The notes: a model not told the origin generated them from the sequence alone. Positions 43,089-56,250 are shown, numbered from the stretch's first letter. The stretch: DNA of 64,000 bases from Endocalyx cinctus (GCA_001600455.1 BCKC01000004.1:1364001-1428000); one strand, 5' to 3'. Program-made: numbers and translations.

Positions 43089-46000
43089 TTTCGCAAGAAA
43101 CTTTCTGAAAATATAGTTATCAACGAGTGATGATTTCTTTGCCTGTTACCTTGACGATGTCTTCAAACGAAAGATGATGGTTGGAGCAATGAAGAACAGA
43201 AGTTTTTTTTTTTTTTTTGCGTTCAGATCAGTTATACATATGCATTATAACCACGTAGAATTTCCCTTCATGTCGCCAAAATATGCCGACTGTTTACCGC
43301 CCATGGCAGGGCTTCCAATATATTGTTTCCATTATAAATGTTCGTCATTACTTAATTTATCTTGTTCCTGGGCATGTGGCGACGCCCAATCCGGGTATTT
43401 CCCCTCCGCCTTCCTCATATCAATTTAGCCAGGATATTGCTCCGGCAATAGGTATGTAACTCTGCCGGAAGATTTGATAGGATCTCCGCTTTATTGGCGT
43501 TAGTCCTTGGTGTATGCAGGTAATTATTAAACTGACTATTTTCTTATGGATTTTCATAATTTGGTGCGGTGTGCAAATCCGCACGATGTGCTCTAATTGT
43601 TATGAATTTGCGGGTGGTACAGCCGCACGTACAACAGGATCCGTTATTGTTATGACCTAATTATATAATTAGATCTAAGATAAATGAATCTTGAACTACA
43701 GTTGATGAATCGCTGTCGGATAACTCTTGTCCCTTTGGAATTGCCGATATCCAGCTTCTGCTTGGTATGGCCGACAGATAGACTTGGCTTCATATATACA
43801 CCTTCATCTGAACTCAAGATTTCCTAGTATCGTAACCGATTTGCGAAAAAAGTTTCAATATTGCACTCGGAAATGTGGAAATCTTTGTGGCTCGGGAATA
43901 GGGATATGTGTTGATGCCGTCCATTACCAAATTACAGCGGCCTTGTCCTCAGCATGATTGTTTGGATATAGTTAGAGACGTGCTAACCTTGCATCCACGA
44001 ATAAAACCCATTTAAGAAAACTGGACTTTCATTGCATTATAACCGGGTATCCTTATGTGTTATGCTAACATCATTCGAACTGGGTGATTTTGACAACGCT
44101 TATGGGATACGAGGTCAGTACTTTTGAACTGACTTCACTAGGCAACGTGTTAGAATGGTGTATGGCCTATGTCTCTGTAACAGAAATAGGTTGTTTAATA
44201 ATTAAATAGAGGATTCACTTAGAGACTGATTTTTTTTTTCTTTTTTTTAAGGAGTAATAGTGTCCATCTTTTGCTAATTACCTGATTCTGCTGCCGCCCT
44301 GACAAATAGTTAACTGAAGCTGACGTACCAGTCATACTAACTAACCACTACATGTTCAATACATGAAATGAAAAAGTTTATAGAGGAGAAAAGAATGTTA
44401 AACAATAAACAGTAAACAGCTTCTTTAGCGCTAAAAGTCTTGTACTCACTTGGATCCATTGATATGACCAGAACGACCGAAGGCAGTGCCTCGTTTGATC
44501 AAAAGCATACACCACAGCAAGGGTTTTGGAATATAATAAACACTGGTATGAACTAAGATTCCACGAAACACTCTAGATTCGCCCATTATATCAAGTACTT
44601 CATAATAACTTCAGCTGAGCTTCAAGGGGCCGTGGGTCAAGAGTAAGTTGCATGTGGTTAGGTATTTTCGACTCATCATAATAATTACAGAGTAATAGAA
44701 TCAAGCTGTCAAACTTGTTACTTCAACAGGAAACCCCTTTTATTCAGACCGGTGGAATATGGCTATTGTATACGTATCATATCGATAATCGCCACTCGAT
44801 AAACATAAAAACGTTGATAACCAGTTGATATATAGGTATCTTTTCTTCCAGACCCTAATTAGTTGAAGACAAGACTATTTGGAACTTCAAACTTGTTATA
44901 TGTAATAGTGTACCAATGATCGAATGTTTCTTTGATTAGAAGTCAAGAGGTATCCTCGTCGGCTAGCCACACGACCGCGTAAGAACTGACTTCGCCATAG
45001 AGAGTTGATAGAGGGAGACTTCTTCATCGCGTCCACAAGAAATATTATACTTGTCATCTTTTACCTCTACCCGAGATATGAAAAAATAACCTATAATCTA
45101 GTTTTTATATGATCCCCGGTATATACCGACAGAAACAACTATTACCTTCACCTAGCAACAATGCTACTAGAACTAGTGTGGAGCACCAAAAAAAAAAAAA
45201 AAGTTCGTATCGTGACGATATCTGTCGAATCGTCACCAACTTACGAGTATACTACGAATCTTCCATTATTGACAGCGTGATAACGTGAAGTCGGAATTCA
45301 CCTGAGTTGGTATCCGGTTAGGGTAGGATTGATAAAATGCAGAAGACCAAAAAAAAAAAAAAGTAACCTAGTTAAGGCATTGGGGCTAAATGGGCCAGTT
45401 TCTAGATTATACATATATCGAGGCATATTTCATTACAAAAATTTACATGATTTTTAGCTGACTCGTTTACCAATCCCCCTAATGGCACATCTAATACATC
45501 TATATTTATACCAAGAGAGAATCAACCTGCGAAATATTCCTGCACCACTATATAATCCCCAAGTCGGCTTATCACGCAGTCGCATTGACCCAATCTAATC
45601 TATAACTTATTATGTGAGTAACCGTTACTGAAGATAGCATCCATGGATAAGTACAACCCCCTCAGGGATCCCGCTGTCGTCATTGGGTCGGAAAGGCACG
45701 TGATGAGCTTGGAACCTCTTGGCCCCTCCGTATCACCATCTATCTATCATTAAACCTAGTCGTTGGAAGAGTTATTGGGCCAAGCTAATTGCATGATTTC
45801 ATTCTCTCGTATCATAATACTTAGAGCCAAGATACTGGGGGGTTGGAACAGATACAGCTACCTTCAGAACACCTTCAGAACTTTTTCTACGTAGGACAGA
45901 CAGGCAAAGAGACAATGTACAAGGAACTTGATGAAGTACATAAGTATTTATCACTGCCCAAGAATTTTTTTTTTTTTTTTTCAAATGTCACCATCCATTT

Positions 46001-46282
46001 ATGGTTGTGCCCAGACGACGTATGGAGAACCCTGGATATCGCCAAAGCTATGGTGCAATCGCACGGGCTAATATCGATATCGATGCTAAGGAAGTAATAT
46101 TGATAGATACGTTTGTTTATTCATAATTAGATATAGACTGTAAAATTTTAACTTCGCTTTTGAAGTGTCGACTTTAATATTTTATCTTAAATATCGCATC
46201 AAGTTTGAACTTTGCTTTTTCGACTGTTCCAGTGGTTGGAGGTTTCACTTTTCGGGAAGTAAGATCTGCCTTTCTTTTTTCT

Positions 46283-46313
<31 letters not shown>

Positions 46314-46337
46314 ATAGAAAATAAGTAAAGAACAAAT
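43089..46337. other. Largest gene-poor block (3.2 kb)
   Basis: AT-rich with many homopolymers: T16 at 43203, A15 at 45188, A14 at 45349, T17 at 45965 and A25 at 46284-46308. On the minus strand 44450-44508 is a tiny ATG-initiated open piece (RGTAFGRSGHINGSK) ending at GTGAGT, but no convincing second exon follows. No other coding signal was seen. Confidence 0.5.
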
Positions 46338-48714
46338 ATGGGGATATCCGAGATCCTCGCCCGCGCGACGACGCGCACGATCCGACCAATCGATAACAAC
46401 AACCAGAATGGATTATCAAGTAATACCTCCTCGTCCGCCGATGCGGCTCGAGGCGAAGGGCCGACGGCCTTGATTCACGACGGCGGATTGACGTATACGG
46501 TGGAGCGCGCCGAAAATGGCTCCAAGCCGTCTTACCAGGAAGCCGTCGGGGCGCCGGTCGAGTCGCGATCTCCGCTCGGGTATCACGTCGGGTGGTTGAC
46601 GGTCATTTTCCTGAACGTGAACCAGATGATCGGGACGGGGATATTTTCCACACGTGAGAACTCTCAAACTTCATATCTTAGTATTAGTCGCGAGATAAGT
46701 ATGAGCTGACCTAATGAATACGAAGCGGGGACGATATTGAACCGAACTGGCTCCGTCGGTCTCGCGCTCATCTACTGGACCATTGGTATCGGGTTAGCCA
46801 TCGCCGGACTTTGTGTGTACCTTGAATTGGCTGCGTATTTTCCCAACCGGTCTGGGTCCGAGGCTGTTTACCTCGAACAGGCGTATCCAAGACCCCGGCA
46901 CCTGTTTCCCATTACTTTCGCCGTGTACTCGGTTTTCCTGGCTTTTAGTAGTAGCAATGCGATCGGTATGTATGATTATCGCCAAGAAGCTCCCTTGCAT
47001 GGCTGAACAATAACTGATTGATTGGCCAACTGATTTTTACTAGTCCTTTCGGATTACCTCTGGAAGCTGGCAAGTAAGGAGCCCACAGAATGGCAGACGA
47101 AAGGCGTTGCTGTCGCGGCATATACTCTTGCCGTCATCTGTAAGTATTATCATAGTAAACGAGCAACGATTCGATAAGCTCATAGAAATATAGGCGTCAT
47201 AGCGCATAACAAATACTCCCTATGGGCAATGAACATTATAGGGGGATTTAAGATCCTCACCCTAATCTTGTAAGTGCCATCTCCCCTCCATATCTTATCT
47301 CTCTCTTCCTAACTGAGACTCCTAAACCGCACATAGCATAAGTATAACCGGCTTCGTCGTACTCGGCGGCAACGTATCACGAGATCGGATTCCGGATCCG
47401 GGCGCCAATTTCCGGAACGCCTTCGCGGGCACGACCACCAACGGGAACGACCTCTCGGTAGCGTTGGTGAATATCGTTTTCGCGTACACAGGTTACGCGA
47501 GTGCTTTCAATCTAGTGAACGAGATCAAGAACCCGGTACCGACGCTAAAGCGCAACGGAGCGATCTCGGTTGGCGTCGTCTCCGTCTTATACATTCTGTG
47601 TAACATCGCTTATTTCGCTGCGGGTGAGTGTTCTGAACCAAAAAAAAAAAAAAAAAATAGGCAATGCGAGGTGAAGCCTCTAACTTTGAATACGAAATAT
47701 CTAGTCCCCAAAGAAGATTTCGCCAAATCCCAATCGACAGCAGCAGCAGTCTTCTTCGAGACAGTATTTGGGAGTGGGTCCGGCGCTTCTCAGGCTCTGA
47801 GCGCTTTGGTCCTAATCAGTGCCTTTGGTAATCTGCTTGTGGTTTTAGTTGGCCAGTCGCGCTTGATTCGTGAAGTTGGGAGGTAAGCACCCTCTCTGAT
47901 TAGCAGTTAATTGATATGCCGACTGACTGACTTTCGATTCTCCACATTCAGACAAGGCGTTCTCCCCTGGCCGGAATTTTTCGTATCCACGAAACCGTTT
48001 GGCACCCCTATCGGACCGTATCTGATCAAATGGCTCGCGACGTTCATTTTCATCGTAGCGCCTCCTGCGGGTGACGCGTTTCAGTTTAGTGAGTAGAGGG
48101 CACTTCTTCGACCCAAAACTCTTTCGTCGCTAATGCTTATTTGTCTACCTCGCAGTCGTCAGTCTCAAGACCTACCCGGACGGTATATTCGGCTTGTTCT
48201 TGGCTATCGGTCTGTTTCTGATTCGCCACCGTCATAAGCGTCTCAATCGGCCGATACCCGAATTTCAGACTTGGGACTCACTCGTTGTCTTCTATATCCT
48301 GATTCAGCTGTATATAATCGCGACACCGTGGATCCCTCCTAAGGATGGGCCATACTCTGGTGAAGTGAGCTTCTGGTATGCGACATATTGTGTCGTAGGA
48401 ATTGGCTTGTAAGTGATTCATATATCACATGCATACACTAACCGGTATTCATGGATCTGACTTTTCTTGCACCATATAGTATCGCTGCCACCGTCATCTA
48501 TTATGTGTTCTGGGCATATCTTTTACCTAAGTGGAGGGGATATGAGCTCCGTCCAGAAGCGTTAGAAGTCGATGACAATGGTGCTAACACTCACCGTCTT
48601 GTTAAGGTGCCCCAGGCCAAGTTAGCTGAATGGGATGCGACTCACGATGAAGCCGGGCGTTCGCAGGTGGTACATGCCACTGAAATCACGAAAAAATCTC
48701 TTACTGATAGTTAG
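46338..48714 (+). CDS. Amino-acid permease, APC superfamily (methionine-permease-like)
   Basis: Nine exons: 46338-46653, 46726-46965, 47044-47139, 47194-47269, 47337-47623, 47705-47882, 47952-48088, 48156-48408 and 48480-48714, giving 605 residues in frame. A hydrophilic N-terminal tail of about 80 residues precedes VIFLNVNQMIGTGIFST, the first APC helix with its substrate-binding glycine motif. About 12 transmembrane helices follow, with FAYTGYASAFNLVNEIKNP matching the conserved helix 6 region. The LAT/Mup1-like arrangement suggests plasma-membrane amino-acid uptake. Intron 5 (81 bp) contains 18 consecutive A. Substrate choice (methionine versus others) is inferred. Confidence 0.88.
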
Positions 48715-48974
48715 TAATGATCACGATAGCGACTATGGTACGAGGAGTCCGAATTATCCTGAGCTGAGGATCACGTCAAAAGCGGTGGTGTCAGATGCTC
48801 ACGCCTAAGTAGGCCTAAATAGAACAGCCTATGGAGAGTGCTTTGAGAAGTGACTACTCAACCTGCTTGATCTTCGTCCTAGACCATGAGGTAGTAAAGC
48901 GACCAAACTTGTAGAGCTTTGGGGTCATATATCATCAAAATTATTCGTTCTTGATTCTTAGTCTATAATTGACT

Positions 48975-51386
48975 CTAATCCTTATCTAACCGCACGGCGG
49001 GGTTCTTCTCTATGAAATTCAAGTCTACCTGGTGACCAAGTAACTCACGAATATTAGAGATACCGTATTTTATCATAGTAGGTCTCTCGAGACTGAGACC
49101 GAAACCATACACTCTGAGGTCGCTGGGAAGACCCATGGCTTCCAGCATCTCTGGCCTGAACATACCACTATTGCCGATCTGTAATGTGGTATTAGCGTCG
49201 TCACGAATCATTTCACACGGAGTGCAGGGAAGGTAGTGTCGCAATAAAGAGTGGCGGTACTTACTTCGACGATCTTTTTCAGACCTTCGTGATAACTGAA
49301 AATTTCCATACTTGGCTCGGTATACGGGTTGTAGCTGTGGAGAAGATTGTTAATATCCAACATCAGATGATAGGGAAGATCGCGAGGTCGCAATGAGTCT
49401 TACGCTGGCTTAAATTTAAGGCTGCAGAGTGCGAAATGTTAGTAAAAACACGACGACGCCAACGAATAATGAAACCTAGAGGATTACGAGTACGATGAAC
49501 TTACTTCGTGATGCCCATCTTGCCAAAGAAGATCTTCATGAATTCCATGAGACCCCCGAGGGTCAAGCCATAATCAGCAATGACACCTTCAACTTGGTGG
49601 AATTCGCATAGATGGGTGGCATCTACAGCCTCGTTTCTAGGCAGTGTCAGTTTAGGAGTCGCATTTAAGATATAATGCGGCTAAGGATATACCTGAAAAC
49701 TCGGTCTATAGAGAAATATCTAGCAGAGAGTGAGCTAGGATCACGGCGCTCGGCGGCAAGTTTAGACAGCATGACCGCAGAGACGGCAGTCGTATGCGTT
49801 CGAAGGACAAGTCTGAGAAACGCAGTTAGCTTTTTAGGTATTATGAATCAGAGTAAACATATTTGAAGAAACCCTTACCTCAAAGACTCTTCCTCCGACC
49901 AGGGGTATCGGTATCCAATGGATCCAAATTTTCCCTTCTCGTGAACCTGCTTTACACTGTCGAAGTAACCATTGAAATCTCGGTCATCCCCCTCAGCATC
50001 TGGGCCAGGCCGATCAGCTACACTCGGGTCTGATACGTAGAAAGTATCTTGAAGATCACGCGCTGGGTGTTGCTAAAACATGCACATTAGAAACGCGAAG
50101 ACCGGGGCGCGTAATTTATCTGATAAATCATACCTGTGGCACAAAGAGTGCATCGAAATTCTATTCATAATTTAGCGTTAGTCGATTCACGTATTTATTG
50201 TGATGCTAGCGTGCGTAAAGAGTGCGGCATACCCAAAAACCCGAATCAACATATTGACTCGTGGGCATTTCTGTGAAGCCCATTTCGAAGAAGATTTGTC
50301 TATTTAGCAAAGTAGAGCGTTATGTCAGCAAAGTCGCAGAGAGAGGATAATAATATTAATAAGTCAACAATGTTTAAGGTAACGACTTTTCTAGAGATAG
50401 GATAGAAGATCGATGGGGATTGGTAGATTATCGACAATGAACAAAAGCCTAGCAAGGCCAACTGACCTGAATTCATGGCGGACTTTGTTTAGTGGATGAA
50501 GAGCACCAGCGTGCTGATCCGCTCCCAAAGCATTGAAGTTATAGGGCTCTAGAAAGTATCTGTCAGCATAGGAATATACCCTTACGTAGATCGCCTAGGA
50601 AGAAGTCAAGGCGATGTGATACGACAGGACGAAAACATGTCGCCAAGGCTAGTTCAAATATCACGTTTGCAGACAGACGTACTGAAAGTCGCAGTCTTCC
50701 ATGAACCACTTGCCAACATTTCGACTGTCAAATCCGTCTCTTCCTTCACCATCTCGAGCGCAAATTTGGGTCCTTTGGAAATCTTGAAAGAGATAACCTT
50801 CTGCATCTTGAGGAGCTTGCGCTTCTTAAGGTCGGCCAAAATCTTGCTTTCGTGGGTGCGGGTCTCTTGGATCTTTCGGAGCTGGTCTCGAGTGACATCG
50901 TTTATAGAATCAACCTAGAATGTAGACAACGGTCAAATAAGTAAGTTTTTTGAGAATTGGCAAAAGAGCATATCTATAATCAGGTCTCCAACTCACCAGA
51001 GGAACGAGCGTGGTACCATCCTTCTTTATCCACTTCTCCTTAAAAGCCTTTCCTTGACCTAACTTCACCACTGTCTTGTCGCCGATCTCGCTTTCCAGTT
51101 GTTGGATTGAGAGTCCTCCCAGCTTCTTCACGACTTCGAAAACACGAGCTTCATGACTTCCATGAGCGACGATAGTCTCGGCTTCGAGTTCTAGTATAGC
51201 TTCTTCTCGCTCAACCTGTTGGTAGGCGACCATAGACCGCGACGAGAGACGATCCAAGGCAGCTTTTATCGGCTCGAAGGGAAGGTGGGGGAATTTCTCG
51301 GAAGACAGTATAGGGTCGGACAACGACAATGTCTGGAGGATCTCGGAAATGAGATCCTCCGTCGAGTTACTGGCTACTGGAGCCAT
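48975..51386 (-). CDS. FRS2: Cytosolic phenylalanyl-tRNA synthetase, alpha subunit
   Basis: Eleven exons: 50997-51386, 50683-50914, 50467-50548, 50233-50299, 50134-50160, 49879-50072, 49693-49812, 49505-49636, 49404-49421, 49265-49334 and 48975-49178, giving 511 residues. The length is near the yeast protein. The N-terminal half has helical winged domains ([15 protein letters not shown]). The class II catalytic core follows: [37 protein letters not shown] (motif 2) and [14 protein letters not shown] (motif 3). It charges tRNA-Phe together with the beta chain. Exons of 27 bp and 18 bp are unusually small. It converges with the permease gene, with 260 bp between the stops. Confidence 0.95.
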
Positions 51387-52047
51387 TGCCAGGTTGGCTT
51401 TTAGGGTAAAAGAGAGTGGTGGAGGAGTATTGGGTCGAAAAAAAAGAAGTATGACGGGAGACTGTAAATAAATAAATCTTCTAATTTCGAAAAGTTGAGT
51501 CACCTCCCCCACACTAAACTGCCACTTCTACATTTTCTACTGGGATTAGGTAAGTGCAAAGGGGAAATTGGGCAGCTTAATTATCTGCATTAAAGTTTTT
51601 CCGGCGGGGTCAAACCTCTCTGAAAATGTACCTTCAATTGTGTCATATATGTCTTAACGTACCATATTCTCTTAGCTGTATATGCGGCCGACAATCTTCA
51701 TGGGATAAGTTTTATGAGTTTTACTCAAATTTTTACTTCACATTAAATTGTACTTTATTTGGTTCATGATTATGGAAACTGGCTAGTTGAAAAAAGTGGT
51801 AGGATACATTTTGCGAGATCCAGTTAAGCGACGCGACTTTTGTTATTCTTTATTTCCAATGTTTCAACCGCCTGATCACCAGATATGTACAAGCATGTGA
51901 TATATCCTATGCATCGATAATGGATATTTTCTTTCCCACTGCGAACTTTCAAAAGGTATCATTAATAATCCAGCAACTTGACTCCATAAACGCGCACTTA
52001 AATGTAAACAGAAAGTATTATGGGAGTGATACCCGTTAGCATTGCCG
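51387..52047. other. Intergenic region
   Basis: Promoter side of the tRNA synthetase and 3' side of the bZIP-like gene. AT-rich, no gene seen. Confidence 0.5.
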
Positions 52048-53855
52048 TCATAACATCGTCTCTATCCTTGACCACAGGAAAATGCCACCCGGGTCACAAG
52101 CGCGATCAAGCCAAAGAAATTTCTTCAACGTTTCTTTAGCAGAATCCCAGCTGTCTAACTTTAGATCTTTGGCATATCGTATTGCGTGGCTTATGAACGC
52201 CATCTCGATCTTATTGTTGGGCACGTCCGTTACCGCCGCCATCGCACCTATCATAGCTGCCCAGAACAAACAGTCGCTATGTAAATGAGCGGTAAACCTC
52301 GGCATAGATAGAGCTCGACATAGCGTCGTAGACTCCTTCTCGATGGGGCTGTGGATCGGCATGGGATATAAGACGCCAAGCATGAAGACGACCGTCGCGG
52401 AACGACATATCTCGCTATAGGGTTGGCCCCGCGGCAGGTAGAGGATTCGATACTGCGTCAGGTCCCGGTAGTTCGCGAACATTCCGAGCGGCGCATGTAT
52501 ATCGCCAGCCTGCACGAGCTCCACGTACTTTTCTATCAGCCGACAGCAAAGTTTGACGTCGAGGATGATCTTCTTGAATTCATCGTCGACGTTAAAGCAG
52601 ACCACTTCTCTTAGGGGCGGTCGTATGGCCGAAAGCTCTTCCTCGATGATAAAACGTTGTTTCTTGGACAAGCCTAAGCTGGGCCTCGACAATTTCCCCG
52701 TCGCATCGACTAAGTCCGTCGCTAAGAAGACCTCCATCATCCCCGGGCTCGTGACCGAGTCGAGACCGCCGCGCGTCTTTATCAATCTAAGATACATTTC
52801 GCGATGCGGCGTGTCGGCGTACGTGAAATGGCCGCTTAGCGCCAGCGCGCCTACGAGCTCGATACCGATGCTTGTGAACAGACCTCGGAGTGGGCCTCCG
52901 TAGTTTTCGGGAGGTCGCATGAGAAAACCTAAGCTCTTGATGCCGAATAAGCATTCGTCGCTGACGTCCCCTTTAGCTAGAGATTGGCGAATCACTTTCG
53001 TGGCTCTCATCTGGGAGAGACAGATAGTTTGCTCGTTCTCGGGGTTATAATCGCCGTACGCTTTCTGGAATCTTGCCCATAGCCACACAAACCCGTCTAA
53101 AATGATGGGAGATCGAATAGACGCGCGAAACATTTGATCTCCGAGTTTGGATTGATAGTCTGGAAGCGTGTGATTGAATGAAGGGAAAAGAATGTTGCGG
53201 GCTGCAAATTGTCAATAAGTGAATAACCTTACCTAAAGTATACGGTCTATTAATCATACCAAGGTGAAACATATGTCGCGACCCCGCATCCGCCAGAGAC
53301 GGGGAAAGCATTCGTACTGCATCGATAGAACGATGTATGGGGGTATAAGACGACGAGCAGTCCCGGAAAGCCGATGAGCTCTGAGGTATATTTTCGCGCT
53401 TGAGATCTTCTACATAATCTACCCCACAGGGAGTTGAATCCCTGGAGGGGACATGGCTAGAAGAAGCATCACTGCTTGAAGAATCGCTTTGGTGAGGAGT
53501 ATGGAGGCGCACAGGAAGATCTCTACTCAGATCTTTTGGGTTTTCCGATTCTTTGTCTTTACCCTCGCGCTCCTTTTCCAAAGCTTTTCGTTGTCCTAAG
53601 GGAAAAATTAATATCTCACTATCCCTTAAATTTTCTTGTCTATGTTTTTTTTTTCCTGTTTGGTGGTGGGATAAACGCACGTAATGCTCTCTGGTTCAGG
53701 CGGTTTTGCATCCTCCTCCTCATCAATTTCTCCGCTCCAGACCAATTTGACCAGTTTTCATCTTGGTTTTTTATTACATCCCGACTGGTTTTCTTTCCTT
53801 GCTTCGTCATTATTGTTTCCTCTCTTTCTCCCTTCAACCTATTCCACTCGGACAT
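52048..53855 (-). CDS. bZIP-like basic region plus fungal regulator domain
   Basis: Exons 53681-53855, 53233-53595 and 52048-53201 encode 563 residues. Splicing (donor GTGCGT, acceptor CTTAG) completes a basic region at residues 46-62, RRRMQNRLNQRALRQRK, which fits the fungal bZIP pattern NR-x-x-QR-x-x-R-x-RK. A clear leucine heptad is not obvious after it (ALEKEREGKDKESENP). A Ser/Asp-rich linker follows, then an alpha-helical region of about 370 residues typical of fungal regulator-like proteins. A later start at residue 16 is possible. Probable nuclear regulator; targets unknown. Confidence 0.77.
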
Positions 53856-55406
53856 AAAATGATAAATAAGTTAATAGGGTAAAAGAATGTATAGTTAAAA
53901 ACCTGTATGGGAAAAAAAAGAAAAGAAGAGATTGAAATGACATGAAGTAATCAAGTGATTGCAGTCTTTATTACATAATTACCGCAGGATACTTAGCAAG
54001 CAGGCAGCGGTTATGTTGGGGGTGGCTAATAATATCTAGCTAAAATTTCATCGCAGGTACCAGGGTCGCATGCGATCTTGGCATTTTATGGCGAAGACCT
54101 CTAGGATTACAGAAGCCAAGGGGGAATACAGGGGGGACTTCATGAACGGATGGACGAGAACTGATATGATAGATCTGCCCTCTCAGGCCTCTCTATTTAG
54201 TATATTTACTCACCCGGTTCTCGCTGTCCAAGTCTAACGGCCGGTAACCAATCAGACCTACTTAATACCTAGAATAAGCTGGGAGCAAGTATGCCTTATT
54301 AACGTACCTACACAATAGTCATATGAATCATAAAGTAAGAATCTGACGCGTGATACGACGCAGTTGGATAGTAAGATCCTAAAATGGATTATGTACGTCC
54401 CGTATGTAAGATTGGTTGTTTAAGTACGTGAATATAATTCCGGCACTTTTATTTTGTATATGCTCAATCAATAGTGTATACGCTCAGGACCGATATACCA
54501 CGCAGCTAGTGTAGGCAGATGTGCACGGAGTATTGAATTGAGATAAAAATGTATAATTGCGGCACATACTCTTTGCCGCTTCTATCGACTTGTTACATGC
54601 TTTACAAGTTCTCCACGCGGGTAATATTTTGAAGAACCTACATTTGACGACGTAGAAAGAGACAAATAATAACTTACCACTCTGTTTCAAAAAACTTCGA
54701 ATATAAGAACCAAATCTAGTAGACTCGCTCTGTACTGAATACAGACTTAGCCTTTCTGCTGAAAATAAGCAGTTATTATCCATTAATAGGTTCTACAGCA
54801 TACCGCTGTGGCTTCTACATTAGTGTATTTTTCCCTGAAAGGCCCCTACATGCATCCATGTCTAATTTAATTTTACCCAGCCCATTTTTGGTGGGTACTA
54901 CTTACAGTACGGAGTAGAAGCTAACAATATCATAGTGTAATAATCCACCAACTTGGCAATTCAATAACCTCCCTTTATTACAATTCAAATTGCGTACTCA
55001 ATTATATATTCACCATCCGTTGGTGGATAATTATTAAAAAAAAAAAAAAAAAGCCAGCAAAAGAAGAAAAAGAAAGACTGGCGGTGTAAAATTGACACGT
55101 ATTGAATACTTGAATGCCCAAGACTCTCGCACATACAGTAGGTTACATAATATATTCGGCTTCCCCGCCATCGCATCTACTGTACAAGGTAGCATCTGTG
55201 GATGCTTTTTTTAACTTNCCCCGCCAGCATGTTCTTTTGTATACCTAGGCACATGAATTACAATCTCACGTAATTCGAATCGGTTTCATGAACACTTTGG
55301 ATTGCTTGAATCACTACCTACCCCTGCTGTCCTGTCCTATCTAATCTCGATCCAGGAAACATTATCCTCAAGCAAGCATTTCTCCCACCCCTTTTTTTTT
55401 AACTTT
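53856..55406. other. Intergenic region with one undetermined base
   Basis: AT-rich, with an A17 tract at 55036-55052 and a single ambiguous base N at 55218. The open stretch at 54484-54783 on the minus strand has no recognisable domain. Confidence 0.5.
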
Positions 55407-56250
55407 TCATGCCAAAGTCAGCGACGACGTTCCGCTGCTCGTCGTCGAGCCGCTAGTGTACCCTTCGGTCGCGAGGATCATGTAATCGTGACCGCCGAGG
55501 TTCATGCCGACCTTGGCCCACTCCTCGAAGTGGCGAGCCGTCGTGATGGTACCGCCGACTCGCATCTCCGATCGCACCGACCAGTACTGCGTGAATGTCG
55601 CCGTGCCGACGATCGAGGGCTTGTTCACCCGCTGCGACGTGTACATCTCGTACGTGCCCTCTTCGGACGTGAAGTTACCCATAGACGTCCATGGCTCGTT
55701 AGGTAGCAGGTCGCCGTGCGAATCCATGATATAATACTCGATCAGCGGGTTGCGGGTCCATCTGTATTAAAAGAAAATATAAGTTTGATATTACAAAACA
55801 GTGATTGACGAGGTTTTTTTTTATCCCCCTCGCTCTGAATAACTTACCCATATAAAGCCAAATAAGACGGACCCGTCGGTTCGTAGGTACCGGTGTAGTT
55901 CACAACGCTAAAAACTTAGTTTAGCACTAATCGCTTCTTTTCCGATTGCTCTCCGTATTTCTAAGCCTGCAGATGATGCTTGAAACTTACCGTTCACCGC
56001 CGGGACTCCACCCCTTACCGCAGACGAATCCACCATTGCCGGACCACTGCGTGGTGTATGATCCACCAGCGCCATTCTGGCAGTTGAAGTTACCACCTCC
56101 CTCGGACCAGTATGACCAGAAGTATCCGCCTCCTCCCCATTGACGTTCCATCAACTCGGGTGGCTGGTTGGGATCGGACGCGGGTCCCGGCGCCGCGATC
56201 GCGCCGGAAAGTAGGGCGATGCCCGAAAGGAGGATAGACGAGGCCTTCAT
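55407..56250 (-). CDS. GH11 endo-1,4-beta-xylanase, second paralogue
   Basis: Exons 55991-56250, 55848-55907 and 55407-55761 encode 224 residues. [19 protein letters not shown] is a signal peptide. The jelly-roll reads [35 protein letters not shown], then [13 protein letters not shown] with the nucleophile Glu in [23 protein letters not shown] is the thumb, and [11 protein letters not shown] has the acid/base Glu. The short pro-region and two introns at positions different from the other GH11 (29003-29866) show they are old, diverged paralogues. It ends soon after the last strand, without a carbohydrate-binding module. Confidence 0.92.

Noticed and set aside
44450..44508. Tiny minus-strand exon candidate ending at GTGAGT
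   Set aside because: Only 19 codons; possible downstream pieces give a 26-27-residue product with no support, so chance is more likely.
54484..54783. 99-residue Cys-containing minus-strand frame
   Set aside because: The Cys spacing does not fit a zinc cluster and no splice-extended gene could be built.
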